A DNA stretch of 64,000 nt, taken from the NCBI RefSeq assembly GCF_051014685.1, contig NW_027479666.1, positions 17,727 to 81,726 on the forward strand, in the 5' to 3' direction. How positions within the stretch are numbered: the stretch's first letter is position 1; each line of letters opens with the position of its first letter. The notes beneath the pieces are model-generated. The model made no database searches. It worked only from the letters and a program-made list of their open reading frames with translations, and was not told the DNA's origin. This document shows, piece after piece, positions 29,955 to 43,954 of this stretch. The stretch comes from Ptiloglossa arizonensis (Eukaryota > Arthropoda > Insecta > Hymenoptera > Colletidae). The position numbers and the translations under genes are program-made.

Positions 29955-31942
29955 ACGTATAACGTATAACGTATAACGTATAACGTATAACGTATAACGT
30001 ATAACGTATAACGTATAACGTATAACGTATAACGTATAACGTATAACGTATAACGTATAACGTATAGTGTATAACGTATTACGTATAACGTATAACGTAT
30101 AACGTATAACGTATAACGTGTAACATATAACGTATAACGTATAACGTATAACGTATAACGTATAACGTATAACGTATAACGTATAACGTATAACGTATAA
30201 CGTATAACGTATAACGTGTGACGTGTAACGTGTAACGTATAACGTGTAACGTATAACGTATTACGTATAACGTATAACGTATAACGTATAACGTACAACG
30301 AGTTACGTATAACGTATAACGTATAACGTATAACGTATAACGTATAACGTACAACGTATAACGTACAAAGTATAACGTATAACGTATAACGTATAACGTA
30401 TAACGTATAACGTATAACGTATAACGTATAACGTATAACGTATAACGTATAACGTGTAACGTATAACGTATAACATATAACGTATAACGTATAACGTATA
30501 ACGTATAACGTATAACGTATAACGTATAACGTATTACGTATAAAGTATAACGTATAACGTATAACGTATAACGTATAACGTATAAAGTATAACGTATAAC
30601 GTATAACGTATAACGTATAACGTATAACGTATAACGTATAACGTAGAACGTATAACGTATAACGTATAACGTATAACGTATAACCTATAACGTATAACGT
30701 ATAACGTATAACGTATAACGTATAACGTATAACGTATAACGTATAACGTATAAAGTATAACGTATAACGTATAACGTATAACGTATAACGTATAACGTAT
30801 AACGTATAACGTAGAACGTATAACGTATAACGTATAACGTATAACGTATAACGTAATACGTATAACGTATAACGTATAACGTATAACGGATAACGTATAA
30901 CGTATACCGTGTAACGTATAACGTATAACGTATAACGTATAACGTATAACGTATAACGTATAACGTATAACGTATAACGTATAACGTATAACGTATAACG
31001 TATAACGTATAACGTATAACGTATAACGTATAACGTATAACGTATAACGTATAACGTATAACGTATAACGTATAACGTATAACGTATAACGTATAACGTA
31101 TAACGTATAACGTATAACGTATAACGTATAACGTATAACGTATAACGTATAACGTATAACGTATAACGTATAACGTATTACGTATAACGTATAACGTATA
31201 ACGTATAACGTATAACGTATAACGTATAACGTATAGCGTATAACGTATGTCGTATAGCATATAACGTATAACGTATAACGTTTAACGTACAACGTATAAC
31301 GTATAACGTATACCGTTTAACGTATATCGTATAACGTATAACGTATAACGTATAACGTATAACGTATAACGTATAACGTATAACGTATAACGTATAACGT
31401 ATAACGTATAACGTATAACGTATAACGTATAACGTATAACGTATAACGTATAACGTATAACGTATAACGTATAACGTATAACGTATAACGTATAACGTAT
31501 AACGTATAACGTATAACGTATAACGTATAACGTATAACGTAATACGTATAACGTATAACGTATAACGTATAACGTATAACGTATAACGTATAACGTATAA
31601 CGTATAACGTATAACGTAAAACGTGTAACGTATAACGTAATACGTATAACGTATAACGTATAACGTACAACGTATAACGTATAACGTATAACGTATAACG
31701 TATAACGTATAGCGTATAACGTATATAGTATAGCATATAACGTATAACGTATAACGTATAACGTATAACGTACAACGTATAATGTATAACGTATAACGTA
31801 CAACGTATAACGTACAACGTATAACGTACAACGTATAACGTACAACGTATAACGTATAACGTGTAACGTATAACGTGTAACGTATAACGTATAACGTATA
31901 ACGTATAACGTATAACGTATAACGTATAACGTATAACGTATA

Positions 31943-31984
31943 ACATATAATATATAACGCATATCCTAGAACTTATGCCGTATA
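31943..31984 (+). repeat. CTAG island 8, haplotype B
   Basis: This is the copy-2 equivalent of island 4, at an offset of 14,399 bp, with the usual B tail and a gamma block at 32433. The next island is 3073 bp on. From here to 59.6 kb only B islands occur. Confidence 0.97.
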
Positions 31985-32432
31985 ACGTATAGTGTATAAC
32001 GTATTACGTATAACGTATAACGTATAACGTATAACGTATAACGTGTAACGTATAACGTATAACGTATAACGTATAACGTATAACGTATAACGTATAACGT
32101 ATAACGTATAACGTATAACGTATAACGTATAACGTATAACGTATAACGTATAACGTATAACGTATAACGTACAACGTATAACGTACAAAGTATAACGTAT
32201 AACGTATAACGTATAACGTATAACGTATAACGTATAACGTATAACGTATAACGTATAACGTATAACGTATAACGTATAACGTATAACCTATAACGTATAA
32301 CGTATAACGTATAACGTATAACGTATAACGTATAACGTATAACGTATAACGTATAAAGTATAACGTATAACGTATAACGTATAACGTATAACGTATAACG
32401 CATAACGTATAACGTATTACGTATAACGTATA

Positions 32433-32649
32433 ACGTAGAACGTAGAACGTATGACGTATAACGTATAACGTATAACGTATAACGTAATACGTATAACGTA
32501 TAACGTATAACGTACAACGTATAACGTATAACGTATAACGTAATACGTATAACGTATAACGTACAACGTATAACGTACAACGTATAACGTGCAAAGTATA
32601 ACGTATAACGTATAACGTATAACGTATAACGAATAACGTATAACTTTTA
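32433..32649 (+). repeat. Gamma block 2 (217 bp)
   Basis: This is the copy-2 equivalent of gamma 1 at an offset of 14,399 bp, identical in order and length. Confidence 0.88.
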
Positions 32650-32670
32650 ACGTATAACGTATAACGTATT

Positions 32671-34245
32671 ACGTATAACGTATAACGTATAACGTATAAC
32701 GTATAACGTATAACGTATAACGTATATCGTATAACGTATAACGTATAACGTACAACGTATAACGTACAAAGTATAACGTATAACGTATAACGTATAACGT
32801 ATAACGTATAACGTATAACGTATAACGTATAACGTATAACGTATAACGTATAACGTATAACGTATAACGTATAACGTATAACGTATAACGTATAACGTAT
32901 AACGTATAACGTATAACGTATAACGTATAACGTAATACGTATAACGTATAACGTATAACGTATAACGTATAACGTATAACGTATAACGTATAACGTATAA
33001 CGTATAACGTATAACGTAAAACGTGTAACGTATAACGTAATACGTATAACGTATAACGTATAACGTACAACGTATAACGTATAACGTATAACGTATAACG
33101 TATAACGTATAGCGTATAACGTATATAGTATAGCATATAACGTATAACGTATAACGTATAACGTATAACGTATAACGTATAAAGTATAACGTATAACGTA
33201 TAACGTATAACGTATAACGTATAACGTATAACGTATAACGTAGAACGTCTAACGTATAACGTATAACGTATAACGTATAACCTATAACGTATAACGTATA
33301 ACGTATAACGTATAACGTATAACGTATAACGTATAACGTATACCGTGTAACGTATAACGTATAACGTATAACGTATAACGTATAACGTATAACGTATAAC
33401 GTATAACGTATAACGTATAACGTATAACGTATAACGTATAACGTATAACGTATAACGTATAACGTATAACGTATAACGTATAACGTATAACGTATAACGT
33501 ATAACGTATAACGTATAACGTATAACGTATAACGTATAACGTATAACGTATAACGTATAACGTATAACGTATAACGTATAACGTATAACGTATAACGTAT
33601 AACGTATAACGTATAACGTGTAACGTATAACGTATAACGTATAACGTATAACGTATAACGTATAACGTATAACGTATAACGTATAACGTATAACGTATAA
33701 CGTATAACGTATAACGTATAACGTATAACGTATAACGTATAACGTACAACGTATAACGTACAAAGTATAACGTATAACGTATAACGTATAACGTATAACG
33801 TATAACGTATAACGTATAACGTATAACGTATAACGTATAACGTATAACGTATAACGTATAACCTATAACGTATAACGTATAACGTATAACGTATAACGTA
33901 TAACGTATAACGTATAACGTATAACGTATAAAGTATAACGTATAACGTATAACGTATAACGTATAACGTATAACGCATAACGTATAACGTATTACGTATA
34001 ACGTATAACGTAGAACGTAGAACGTATGACGTATAACGTATAACGTATAACGTATAACGTAATACGTATAACGTATAACGTATAACGTACAACGTATAAC
34101 GTATAACGTATAACGTAATACGTATAACGTATAACGTACAACGTATAACGTACAACGTATAACGTGCAAAGTATAACGTATAACGTATAACGTATAACGT
34201 ATAACAAATAACGTATAACTTTTAACGTATAACGTATAACGTATT
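32671..34245 (+). repeat. 1575-bp tandem duplication, unit 1
   Basis: The ACTTTTA heptamer that ends the gamma block recurs at 32643 and 34218, 1575 bp (225 heptamers) apart. After each come ACGTATT, TCGTATA, ACGTACA-AAGTATA, ACGTAAT, ACGTAAA-ACGTGTA, the TATATAG landmark, AAGTATA and the ACGTAGA-ACGTCTA marker (about 33241 and 34815). Unit 1 also holds a CCGTGTA followed by a plain run, and ends with a complete gamma block (34008-34224). Confidence 0.85.
34008..34224 (+). repeat. Gamma block 3 (217 bp)
   Basis: This block lies 1575 bp after gamma 2. It has ACAAATA where the other six have ACGAATA, a private loss of the CpG. Confidence 0.88.
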
Positions 34246-35015
34246 ACGTATAACGTATAACGTATAACGTATAACGTATAACGTATAACGTATAACGTAT
34301 ATCGTATAACGTATAACGTATAACGTACAACGTATAACGTACAAAGTATAACGTATAACGTATAACGTATAACGTATAACGTATAACGTATAACGTATAA
34401 CGTATAACGTATAACGTATAACGTATAACGTATAACGTATAACGTATAACGTATAACGTATAACGTATAACGTATAACGTATAACGTATAACGTATAACG
34501 TATAACGTAATACGTATAACGTATAACGTATAACGTATAACGTATAACGTATAACGTATAACGTATAACGTATAACGTATAACGTATAACGTAAAACGTG
34601 TAACGTATAACGTAATACGTATAACGTATAACGTATAACGTACAACGTATAACGTATAACGTATAACGTATAACGTATAACGTATAGCGTATAACGTATA
34701 TAGTATAGCATATAACGTATAACGTATAACGTATAACGTATAACGTATAACGTATAAAGTATAACGTATAACGTATAACGTATAACGTATAACGTATAAC
34801 GTATAACGTATAACGTAGAACGTCTAACGTATAACGTATAACGTATAACGTATAACCTATAACGTATAACGTATAACGTATAACGTATAACGTATAACGT
34901 ATAACGTATAACGTATAACGTATAACGTATAACGTATAACGTATAACGTATAACGTATAACGTATAACGTATAACGTATAACGTATAACGTATAACGTAT
35001 AACGTATAACGTATA
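34246..35015 (+). repeat. 1575-bp tandem duplication, truncated unit 2
   Basis: This repeats the first 0.6 kb of the unit at 32671 (TCGTATA near 34300, ACGTAAA-ACGTGTA near 34591, ACGTAGA-ACGTCTA near 34815, ACCTATA near 34857), then runs in plain heptamers into the B island at 35016. The same truncated form ending in an island is seen at about 42002-42764. Confidence 0.8.
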
Positions 35016-35057
35016 ACATATAATATATAACGCATATCCTAGAACTTATGCCGTATA
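35016..35057 (+). repeat. CTAG island 9, haplotype B
   Basis: This island follows about 22 plain heptamers and opens the 637-bp unit containing ACGTGTG and ACGAGTT. It has the usual B tail. Confidence 0.97.
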
Positions 35058-35652
35058 ACGTATAGTGTATAACGTATTACGTATAACGTATAACGTATAA
35101 CGTATAACGTATAACGTATAACGTGTAACGTATAACGTATAACGTATAACGTATAACGTATAACGTATAACGTATAACGTATAACGTATAACGTATAACG
35201 TATAACGTATAACGTATAACGTATAACGTGTGACGTATAACGTGTAACGTATAACGTGTAACGTATAACGTATTACGTATAACGTATAACGTATAACGTA
35301 TAACGTACAACGAGTTACGTATAACGTATAACGTATAACGTATAACGTATAACGTATAACGTATAACGTACAACGTATAACGTACAAAGTATAACGTATG
35401 ACGTATAACGTATAACGTATAACGTATAACGTATAACGTATAACGTATAACGTATAACGTATAACGTATAACGTATAACGTATAACCTATAACGTATAAC
35501 GTATAACGTATAACGTATAACGTATAACGTATAACGTATAACGTATAACGTATAAAGTATAACGTATAACGTATAACGTATAACGTATAACGTATAACGT
35601 ATAACGTATAACGTATAACGTATAACGTATAACGTATAACGTATAACGTATA

Positions 35653-35694
35653 ACATATAATATATAACGCATATCCTAGAACTTATGCCGTATA
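35653..35694 (+). repeat. CTAG island 10, haplotype B
   Basis: This island opens a longer version (1113 bp) of the unit begun at island 9, with the same B tail and the same ACGTGTG / ACGAGTT series. Confidence 0.97.
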
Positions 35695-36765
35695 ACGTAT
35701 AGTGTATAACGTATTACGTATAACGTATAACGTATAACGTATAACGTATAACGTGTAACGTATAACGTATAACGTATAACGTATAACGTATAACGTATAA
35801 CGTATAACGTATAACGTATAACGTATAACGTATAACGTATAACGTATAACGTATAACGTGTGACGTATAACGTGTAACGTATAACGTGTAACGTATAACG
35901 TATTACGTATAACGTATAACGTATAACGTATAACGTACAACGAGTTACGTATAACGTATAACGTATAACGTATAACGTATAACGTATAACGTATAACGTA
36001 TAACGTACAACGTATAACGTACAAAGTATAACGTATGACGTATAACGTATAACGTATAACGTATAACGTATAACGTATAACGTATAACGTATAACGTATA
36101 ACGTATAACGTATAAGCTATAACGTATAACGTATAACGTATAACGTATAACGTATAACGTATAACGTATAACGTATAACGTATAACGTATAACGTATAAC
36201 GTATAACGTATAACGTATAACGTATAACGTATAACGTAGAACGTATAACGTATAACGTATAACGTATAACGTATAACCTATAACGTATAACGTATAACGT
36301 ATAACGTATAACGTATATCGTATAACGTATAACGTATAACGTATAAAGTATAACGTATAACGTATAACGTATAACGTATAACGTATAACGTAGAACGTAT
36401 AACGTATAACGTATAACGTATAACGTATAACGTATAACGTATAACGTATAACGTAATACGTATAACGTATAACGTATAACGTATAACGTATAACGTATAA
36501 CGTATAACGTATAACGTATAACGTATAACGTATAGCGTATAACGTATATAGTATAGCATATAACGTATAACGTATAACGTATAACGTATAACGTACAACG
36601 TATAATGTATAACGTATAACGTACAACGTATAACGTACAACGTATAACGTACAACGTATAACGTACAACGTATAACGTATAACGTGTAACGTATAACGTG
36701 TAACGTATAACGTATAACGTATAACGTATAACGTATAACGTATAACGTATAACGTATAACGTATA

Positions 36766-36807
36766 ACATATAATATATAACGCATATCCTAGAACTTATG
36801 CCGTATA
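36766..36807 (+). repeat. CTAG island 11, haplotype B
   Basis: This is the left boundary of the 9.0-kb mosaic HOR. It has the B tail, then a long plain run leading to ACGTATG and the alpha doublet. The next island is 2128 bp on. Confidence 0.97.
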
Positions 36808-37332
36808 ACGTATAGTGTATAACGTATTACGTATAACGTATAACGTATAACGTATAACGTATAACGTATAACGTATAACGTATAACGTATAACGTATAAC
36901 GTATAACGTATAACGTATAACGTATAACGTATAACGTATAACGTATAACGTATAACGTATAACGTATAACGTATAACGTATGACGTATAACGTATAACGT
37001 ATAACGTATAACGTATAACGTATTACGTATAACGTATAACGTATAACGTATAACGTATAACGTATAACCTATAACAAATAACGTATAACGTGTAACGTAT
37101 AACGTATAACGTATAACGTATAACGTATAACGTATAACGAATAACGTATAACGTATAACGTATAACGTATAACGTATAACGTATAACGTATAACGTATAA
37201 CGTATAACGTATAACGTATAACGTATAACGTATAACGTATAACGTATAACGTATAACGTATAACGTATAACGTATAACGAATAACGTATAACGTATATCG
37301 TATAACGTATAACGTATATCGCATAACGTATA

Positions 37333-38410
37333 ACGTACAACGTATACTGTATAACGTATAACGTATAACGTATAACCTATAACGTATAACGTATAACCTA
37401 TAACGTAATACGTATAACGTATAACGTATAACGTATAACGTATAACGCATAACGTATAACGTATAACGTATAACGTATAACGTATAACGTATACCGTATA
37501 ACGTATAACGTGTAACGTATAACGTATAAAGTATAGCGTATAACGTATATCGTATAACGTATAACGTTTAACGTATAACGTATAACGTATAACGTATAAC
37601 GTATAACGTATAACGTATAACGTATAGCGTATAACGTATATCGTATAGCATATAACGTATAACGTATAACGTTTAACGTACAACGTATAACGTATAACGT
37701 GTAACGTATAACGTATAACGTATAACGTATAACGTATAACGTATAACGTATATCGTATAACGTATAACGTATAACCTATAACAAATAACGTATAACGTAT
37801 AACGTATAACGTATGACGTAGAACGTAGAACGTATAACGTATAACGTATAACGTATAACGTATAACGTATAACGTATAACGTATAACGTATAACGTATAA
37901 CGTATAACGTATAACGTATAACGTATAACGTATAACGTATAACGTATAACGTATAACGTATAACGTATAACGTATAACGTATAACGTATAACGTATAACG
38001 TATAACGTATAACGTATAACGAATAACGTATAACGTATATCGTATAACGTATAACGTATATCGCATAACGTATAACGTACAACGTATACTGTATAACGTA
38101 TAACGTATAACGTATAACCTATAACGTATAACGTATAACCTATAACGTAATACGTATAACGTATAAAGTATAACGTATAACGTATAACGCATAACGTATA
38201 ACGTATAACGTATAACGTATAACGTATAACGTATACCGTATAACGTATAACGTGTAACGTATAACGTATAAAGTATAGCGTATAACGTATATCGTATAAC
38301 GTATAACGTTTAACGTATAACGTATAACGTATAACGTATAACGTATAACGTATAACGTATAACGTATAGCGTATAACGTATATCGTATAGCATATAACGT
38401 ATAACGTATA
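37333..38410 (+). repeat. Alpha doublet, 742-bp step
   Basis: The alpha signature starts at 37333 and 38075 (106 heptamers apart). Each is preceded by ACGAATA (37277 and 38019) and TCGTATA-TCGCATA, and followed by ACCTATA twice, ACGTAAT, ACGCATA, CCGTATA, ACGTGTA, AAGTATA-GCGTATA, TCGTATA, ACGTTTA and ACGTTTA-ACGTACA. The unit resembles the 1-3.7 kb domain and recurs at 46356/47084. Confidence 0.8.
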
Positions 38411-38893
38411 ACGTTTAACGTACAACGTATAACGTATAACGTGTAACGTATAACGTATAACGTATAACGTATAACGTATAACGTATAACGTATATCGTAT
38501 AACGTATAACGTATAACCTATAACAAATAACGTATAACGTATAACGTATAACGTATGACGTAGAACGTAGAACGTATAACGTATAACGTATAACGTATAA
38601 CGTATAACGTATAACGTATAACGTATAACGTATAACGTATAACGTATAACGTATAACGTATAACGTATAACGTATAACGTATAACGTATAACGTATAACG
38701 TATAACGTATAACGTATAACGTATAACGTATAACGTATAACGTATAACGTATAACGTATAACGTATAACGTATAACGTATAACGTATAACGTATTACGTA
38801 TAACGTATAGCGTATAACATATAACGTGTAACGTATAACGTATAACGTATAACGTATAACGTATAACGTATAACGTATAACGTATAACGTATA

Positions 38894-38935
38894 ACATATA
38901 ATATATAACGCATATCCTAGAACTTATGCCGTATA
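38894..38935 (+). repeat. CTAG island 12, haplotype B
   Basis: This island is preceded by ACGTATT, GCGTATA, ACATATA, ACGTGTA and plain units. It is followed by the B tail and gamma at 39454. The next island is 2380 bp on. Confidence 0.97.
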
Positions 38936-39453
38936 ACGTATAGTGTATAACGTATTACGTATAACGTATAACGTATAACGTATAACGTATAACGTGTAAC
39001 GTATAACGTATAACGTATAACGTATAACGTATAACGTATAACGTATAACGTGTAACGTATAACGTATAACGTATAACGTATAACGTATAACGTATAACGT
39101 ATAACGTATAACGTATAACGTATAACGTATAACGTATAACGTATAACGTATAACGTATAACGTACAACGTATAACGTACAAAGTATAACGTATAACGTAT
39201 AACGTATAACGTATAACGTATAACGTATAACGTATAACGTATAACGTATAACGTATAACGTATAACGTATAACGTATAACGTATAACGTATAACGTATAA
39301 CCTATAACGTATAACGTATAACGTATAACGTATAACGTATAACGTATAACGTATAACGTATAACGTATAAAGTATAACGTATAACGTATAACGTATAACG
39401 TATAACGTATAACGCATAACGTATAACGTATTACGTATAACGTATAACGTATA

Positions 39454-39670
39454 ACGTAGAACGTAGAACGTATGACGTATAACGTATAACGTATAACGTA
39501 TAACGTAATACGTATAACGTATAACGTATAACGTACAACGTATAACGTATAACGTATAACGTAATACGTATAACGTATAACGTACAACGTATAACGTACA
39601 ACGTATAACGTGCAAAGTATAACGTATAACGTATAACGTATAACGTATAACGAATAACGTATAACTTTTA
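39454..39670 (+). repeat. Gamma block 4 (217 bp)
   Basis: This block has the standard order, 0.56 kb downstream of island 12. It is followed by TCGTATA and the third copy of the 14.6-kb right end. Confidence 0.88.
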
Positions 39671-41273
39671 ACGTATAACGTATAACGTATTACGTATAAC
39701 GTATAACGTATAACGTATAACGTATAACGTATAACGTATAACGTATATCGTATAACGTATAACGTATAACGTACAACGTATAACGTACAAAGTATAACGT
39801 ATAACGTATAACGTATAACGTATAACGTGTAACGTATAACGTATAACATATAACGTATAACGTATAACGTATAACGTATAACGTATAACGTATAACGTAT
39901 AACGTATTACGTATAAAGTATAACGTATAACGTATAACGTATAACGTATAACGTATAAAGTATAACGTATAACGTATAACGTATAACGTATAACGTATAA
40001 CGTATAACGTATAACGTAGAACGTATAACGTATAACGTATAACGTATAACGTATAACCTATAACGTATAACGTATAACGTATAACGTATAACGTATAACG
40101 TATAACGTATAACGTATAACGTATAAAGTATAACGTATAACGTATAACGTATAACGTATAACGTATAACGTAGAACGTATAACGTATAACGTATAACGTA
40201 TAACGTATAACGTATAACGTAATACGTATAACGTATAACGTATAACGTATAACGGATAACGTATAACGTATACCGTGTAACGTATAACGTATAACGTATA
40301 ACGTATAACGTATAACGTATAACGTATAACGTATAACGTATAACGTATAACGTATAACGTATAACGTATAACGTATAACGTATAACGTATAACGTATAAC
40401 GTATAACGTATAACGTATAACGTATAACGTATAACGTATAACGTATAACGTATAACGTATAACGTATAACGTATAACGTATAACGTATAACGTATAACGT
40501 ATAACGTATAACGTATTACGTATAACGTATAACGTATAACGTATAACGTATAACGTATAACGTATAACGTATAGCGTATAACGTATGTCGTATAGCATAT
40601 AACGTATAACGTATAACGTTTAACGTACAACGTATAACGTATAACGTATACCGTTTAACGTATATCGTATAACGTATAACGTATAACGTATAACGTATAA
40701 CGTATAACGTATAACGTATAACGTATAACGTATAACGTATAACGTATAACGTATAACGTATAACGTATAACGTATAACGTATAACGTATAACGTATAACG
40801 TATAACGTATAACGTATAACGTATAACGTATAACGTATAACGTATAACGTATAACGTATAACGTATAACGTAATACGTATAACGTATAACGTATAACGTA
40901 TAACGTATAACGTATAACGTATAACGTATAACGTATAACGTATAACGTAAAACGTGTAACGTATAACGTAATACGTATAACGTATAACGTATAACGTACA
41001 ACGTATAACGTATAACGTATAACGTATAACGTATAACGTATAGCGTATAACGTATATAGTATAGCATATAACGTATAACGTATAACGTATAACGTATAAC
41101 GTACAACGTATAATGTATAACGTATAACGTACAACGTATAACGTACAACGTATAACGTACAACGTATAACGTACAACGTATAACGTATAACGTGTAACGT
41201 ATAACGTGTAACGTATAACGTATAACGTATAACGTATAACGTATAACGTATAACGTATAACGTATAACGTATA

Positions 41274-41315
41274 ACATATAATATATAACGCATATCCTAG
41301 AACTTATGCCGTATA
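41274..41315 (+). repeat. CTAG island 13, haplotype B
   Basis: This island lies inside the third copy of the right end of the 14.6-kb unit and corresponds to islands 4 and 8. The 8.3-kb HOR copy has no equivalent. The next island is 1491 bp on. Confidence 0.97.
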
Positions 41316-41763
41316 ACGTATAGTGTATAACGTATTACGTATAACGTATAACGTATAACGTATAACGTATAACGTGTAACGTATAACGTATAACGTATAA
41401 CGTATAACGTATAACGTATAACGTATAACGTATAACGTATAACGTATAACGTATAACGTATAACGTATAACGTATAACGTATAACGTATAACGTATAACG
41501 TACAACGTATAACGTACAAAGTATAACGTATAACGTATAACGTATAACGTATAACGTATAACGTATAACGTATAACGTATAACGTATAACGTATAACGTA
41601 TAACGTATAACGTATAACCTATAACGTATAACGTATAACGTATAACGTATAACGTATAACGTATAACGTATAACGTATAACGTATAAAGTATAACGTATA
41701 ACGTATAACGTATAACGTATAACGTATAACGCATAACGTATAACGTATTACGTATAACGTATA

Positions 41764-41980
41764 ACGTAGAACGTAGAACGTATGACGTATAACGTATAAC
41801 GTATAACGTATAACGTAATACGTATAACGTATAACGTATAACGTACAACGTATAACGTATAACGTATAACGTAATACGTATAACGTATAACGTACAACGT
41901 ATAACGTACAACGTATAACGTGCAAAGTATAACGTATAACGTATAACGTATAACGTATAACGAATAACGTATAACTTTTA
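41764..41980 (+). repeat. Gamma block 5 (217 bp)
   Basis: This block has the standard order, 490 bp downstream of island 13. That is the same distance as gamma 1 from island 4 and gamma 2 from island 8. Confidence 0.88.
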
Positions 41981-42764
41981 ACGTATAACGTATAACGTAT
42001 TACGTATAACGTATAACGTATAACGTATAACGTATAACGTATAACGTATAACGTATATCGTATAACGTATAACGTATAACGTACAACGTATAACGTACAA
42101 AGTATAACGTATAACGTATAACGTATAACGTATAACGTATAACGTATAACGTATAACGTATAACGTATAACGTATAACGTATAACGTATAACGTATAACG
42201 TATAACGTATAACGTATAACGTATAACGTATAACGTATAACGTATAACGTATAACGTATAACGTAATACGTATAACGTATAACGTATAACGTATAACGTA
42301 TAACGTATAACGTATAACGTATAACGTATAACGTATAACGTATAACGTAAAACGTGTAACGTATAACGTAATACGTATAACGTATAACGTATAACGTACA
42401 ACGTATAACGTATAACGTATAACGTATAACGTATAACGTATAGCGTATAACGTATATAGTATAGCATATAACGTATAACGTATAACGTATAACGTATAAC
42501 GTATAACGTATAAAGTATAACGTATAACGTATAACGTATAACGTATAACGTATAACGTATAACGTATAACGTAGAACGTCTAACGTATAACGTATAACGT
42601 ATAACGTATAACCTATAACGTATAACGTATAACGTATAACGTATAACGTATAACGTATAACGTATAACGTATAACGTATAACGTATAACGTATAACGTAT
42701 AACGTATAACGTATAACGTATAACGTATAACGTATAACGTATAACGTATAACGTATAACGTATA

Positions 42765-42806
42765 ACATATAATATATAACGCATATCCTAGAACTTATGC
42801 CGTATA
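42765..42806 (+). repeat. CTAG island 14, haplotype B
   Basis: This island follows ACGTAGA-ACGTCTA, ACCTATA and a plain run, as island 9 does. It opens a 1190-bp unit with two ACGAGTT heptamers close together (near 43068 and 43109). Confidence 0.97.
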
Positions 42807-43954
42807 ACGTATAGTGTATAACGTATTACGTATAACGTATAACGTATAACGTATAACGTATAACGTATAACGTGTAACGTATAACGTATAACGTATAACG
42901 TATAACGTATAACGTATAACGTATAACGTATAACGTATAACGTATAACGTATAACGTATAACGTATAACGTATAACGTGTGACGTATAACGTGTAACGTA
43001 TAACGTGTAACGTATAACGTATTACGTATAACGTATAACGTATAACGTATAACGTACAACGAGTTACGTATAACGTATAACGTATAACGTATAACGTATA
43101 ACGTACAACGAGTTACGTATAACGTATAACGTATAACGTATAACGTATAACGTATAACGTATAACGTACAACGTATAACGTACAAAGTATAACGTATGAC
43201 GTATAACGTATAACGTATAACGTATAACGTATAACGTATAACGTATAACGTATAACGTATAACGTATAACGTATAACCTATAACGTATAACGTATAACGT
43301 ATAACGTATAACGTATAACGTATAACGTATAACGTATAACGTATAAAGTATAACGTATAACGTATAACGTATAACGTATAACGTATAACGTATAACGTAT
43401 AACGTAGAACGTATAACGTATAACGTATAACGTATAACGTATAACCTATAACGTATAACGTATAACGTATAACGTATAACGTATATCGTATAACGTATAA
43501 CGTATAACGTATAAAGTATAACGTATAACGTATAACGTATAACGTATAACGTATAACGTAGAACGTATAACGTATAACGTATAACGTATAACGTATAACG
43601 TAATACGTATAACGTATAACGTATAACGTATAACGGATAACGTATAACGTATACCGTGTAACGTATAACGTATAACGTATAACGTATAACGTATAACGTA
43701 TAACGTATAACGTATAACGTATGACGTATAACGTATAACGTATAACGTATAACGTATAACGTATAACGTATAACGTATAACGTATAACGTATAACGTATA
43801 ACGTATAACGTATAACGTATAACGTATAACGTATAACGTATAACGTATAACGTATAACGTATAACGTATAACGTATAACGTATAACGTATAACGTATAAC
43901 GTATAACGTATAACGTATAACGTATAACGTATAACGTATAACGTATAACGTATA

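Larger units (their letters stand above)
18342..32726 (+). repeat. 14.6-kb tandem segmental duplication, copy 2
   Basis: This is the second copy of the 3698-18341 segment. Offsets from copy 1 are 14,644 bp at 18342, 14,651 at the island 21107, 14,679 at 23487, 14,413 at 29913 and 14,399 at 31943 and the gamma block 32433. All changes in offset are whole heptamers (+1, +4, -38 and -2). Most of the -38 is one loss of 36 heptamers near 29003-29030. All the landmark substitutions I checked are shared with copy 1, so the duplication is recent or strongly homogenised. The end is set by the last shared landmark (ACTTTTA at 32643, ACGTATT at 32664) and the first different heptamer, TCGTATA at 32727. 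Confidence 0.9.
35016..36765 (+). repeat. Two short B-island units (637 and 1113 bp)
   Basis: Each unit starts with a B island and continues with GTGTATA, ACGTATT, ACGTGTA, then ACGTGTG / ACGTGTA / ACGTGTA / ACGTATT, ACGTACA-ACGAGTT, ACGTACA-AAGTATG and ACCTATA. Unit 1 stops after an AAGTATA at 637 bp. Unit 2 goes on through ACGTAGA, TCGTATA, ACGTAAT, the TATATAGTATAGCATATA landmark, ATGTATA, four ACGTACA and two ACGTGTA. AGCTATA at 36115 in unit 2 is a heptamer I saw nowhere else. Confidence 0.8.
39783..42001 (+). repeat. Third copy of the right end of the 14.6-kb unit
   Basis: The ACGTACA-AAGTATA pair at 39783, ACGGATA at 40252, the CCGTGTA plain run, the ATGTCG-containing landmark near 40580, ACGTTTA-ACGTACA at 40619, the B island 41274 and the gamma block 41764-41980 follow the order seen at 15.95-18.25 kb and 30.36-32.65 kb. 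Offsets from the second copy are 9422, 9366, 9331 and 9331 bp, again differing by whole heptamers. Its right continuation follows the 34.2-35.0 kb version, so it was copied from an arrangement that already contained both. Confidence 0.75.

Noticed and set aside
3698..32726. The 14.6-kb duplication as a pure assembly artefact
   Set aside because: The copies differ by several whole-heptamer indels, including one of 252 bp, so they are distinct sequences. An artefact from two haplotypes placed in tandem is still possible and needs reads across 18.3 kb.
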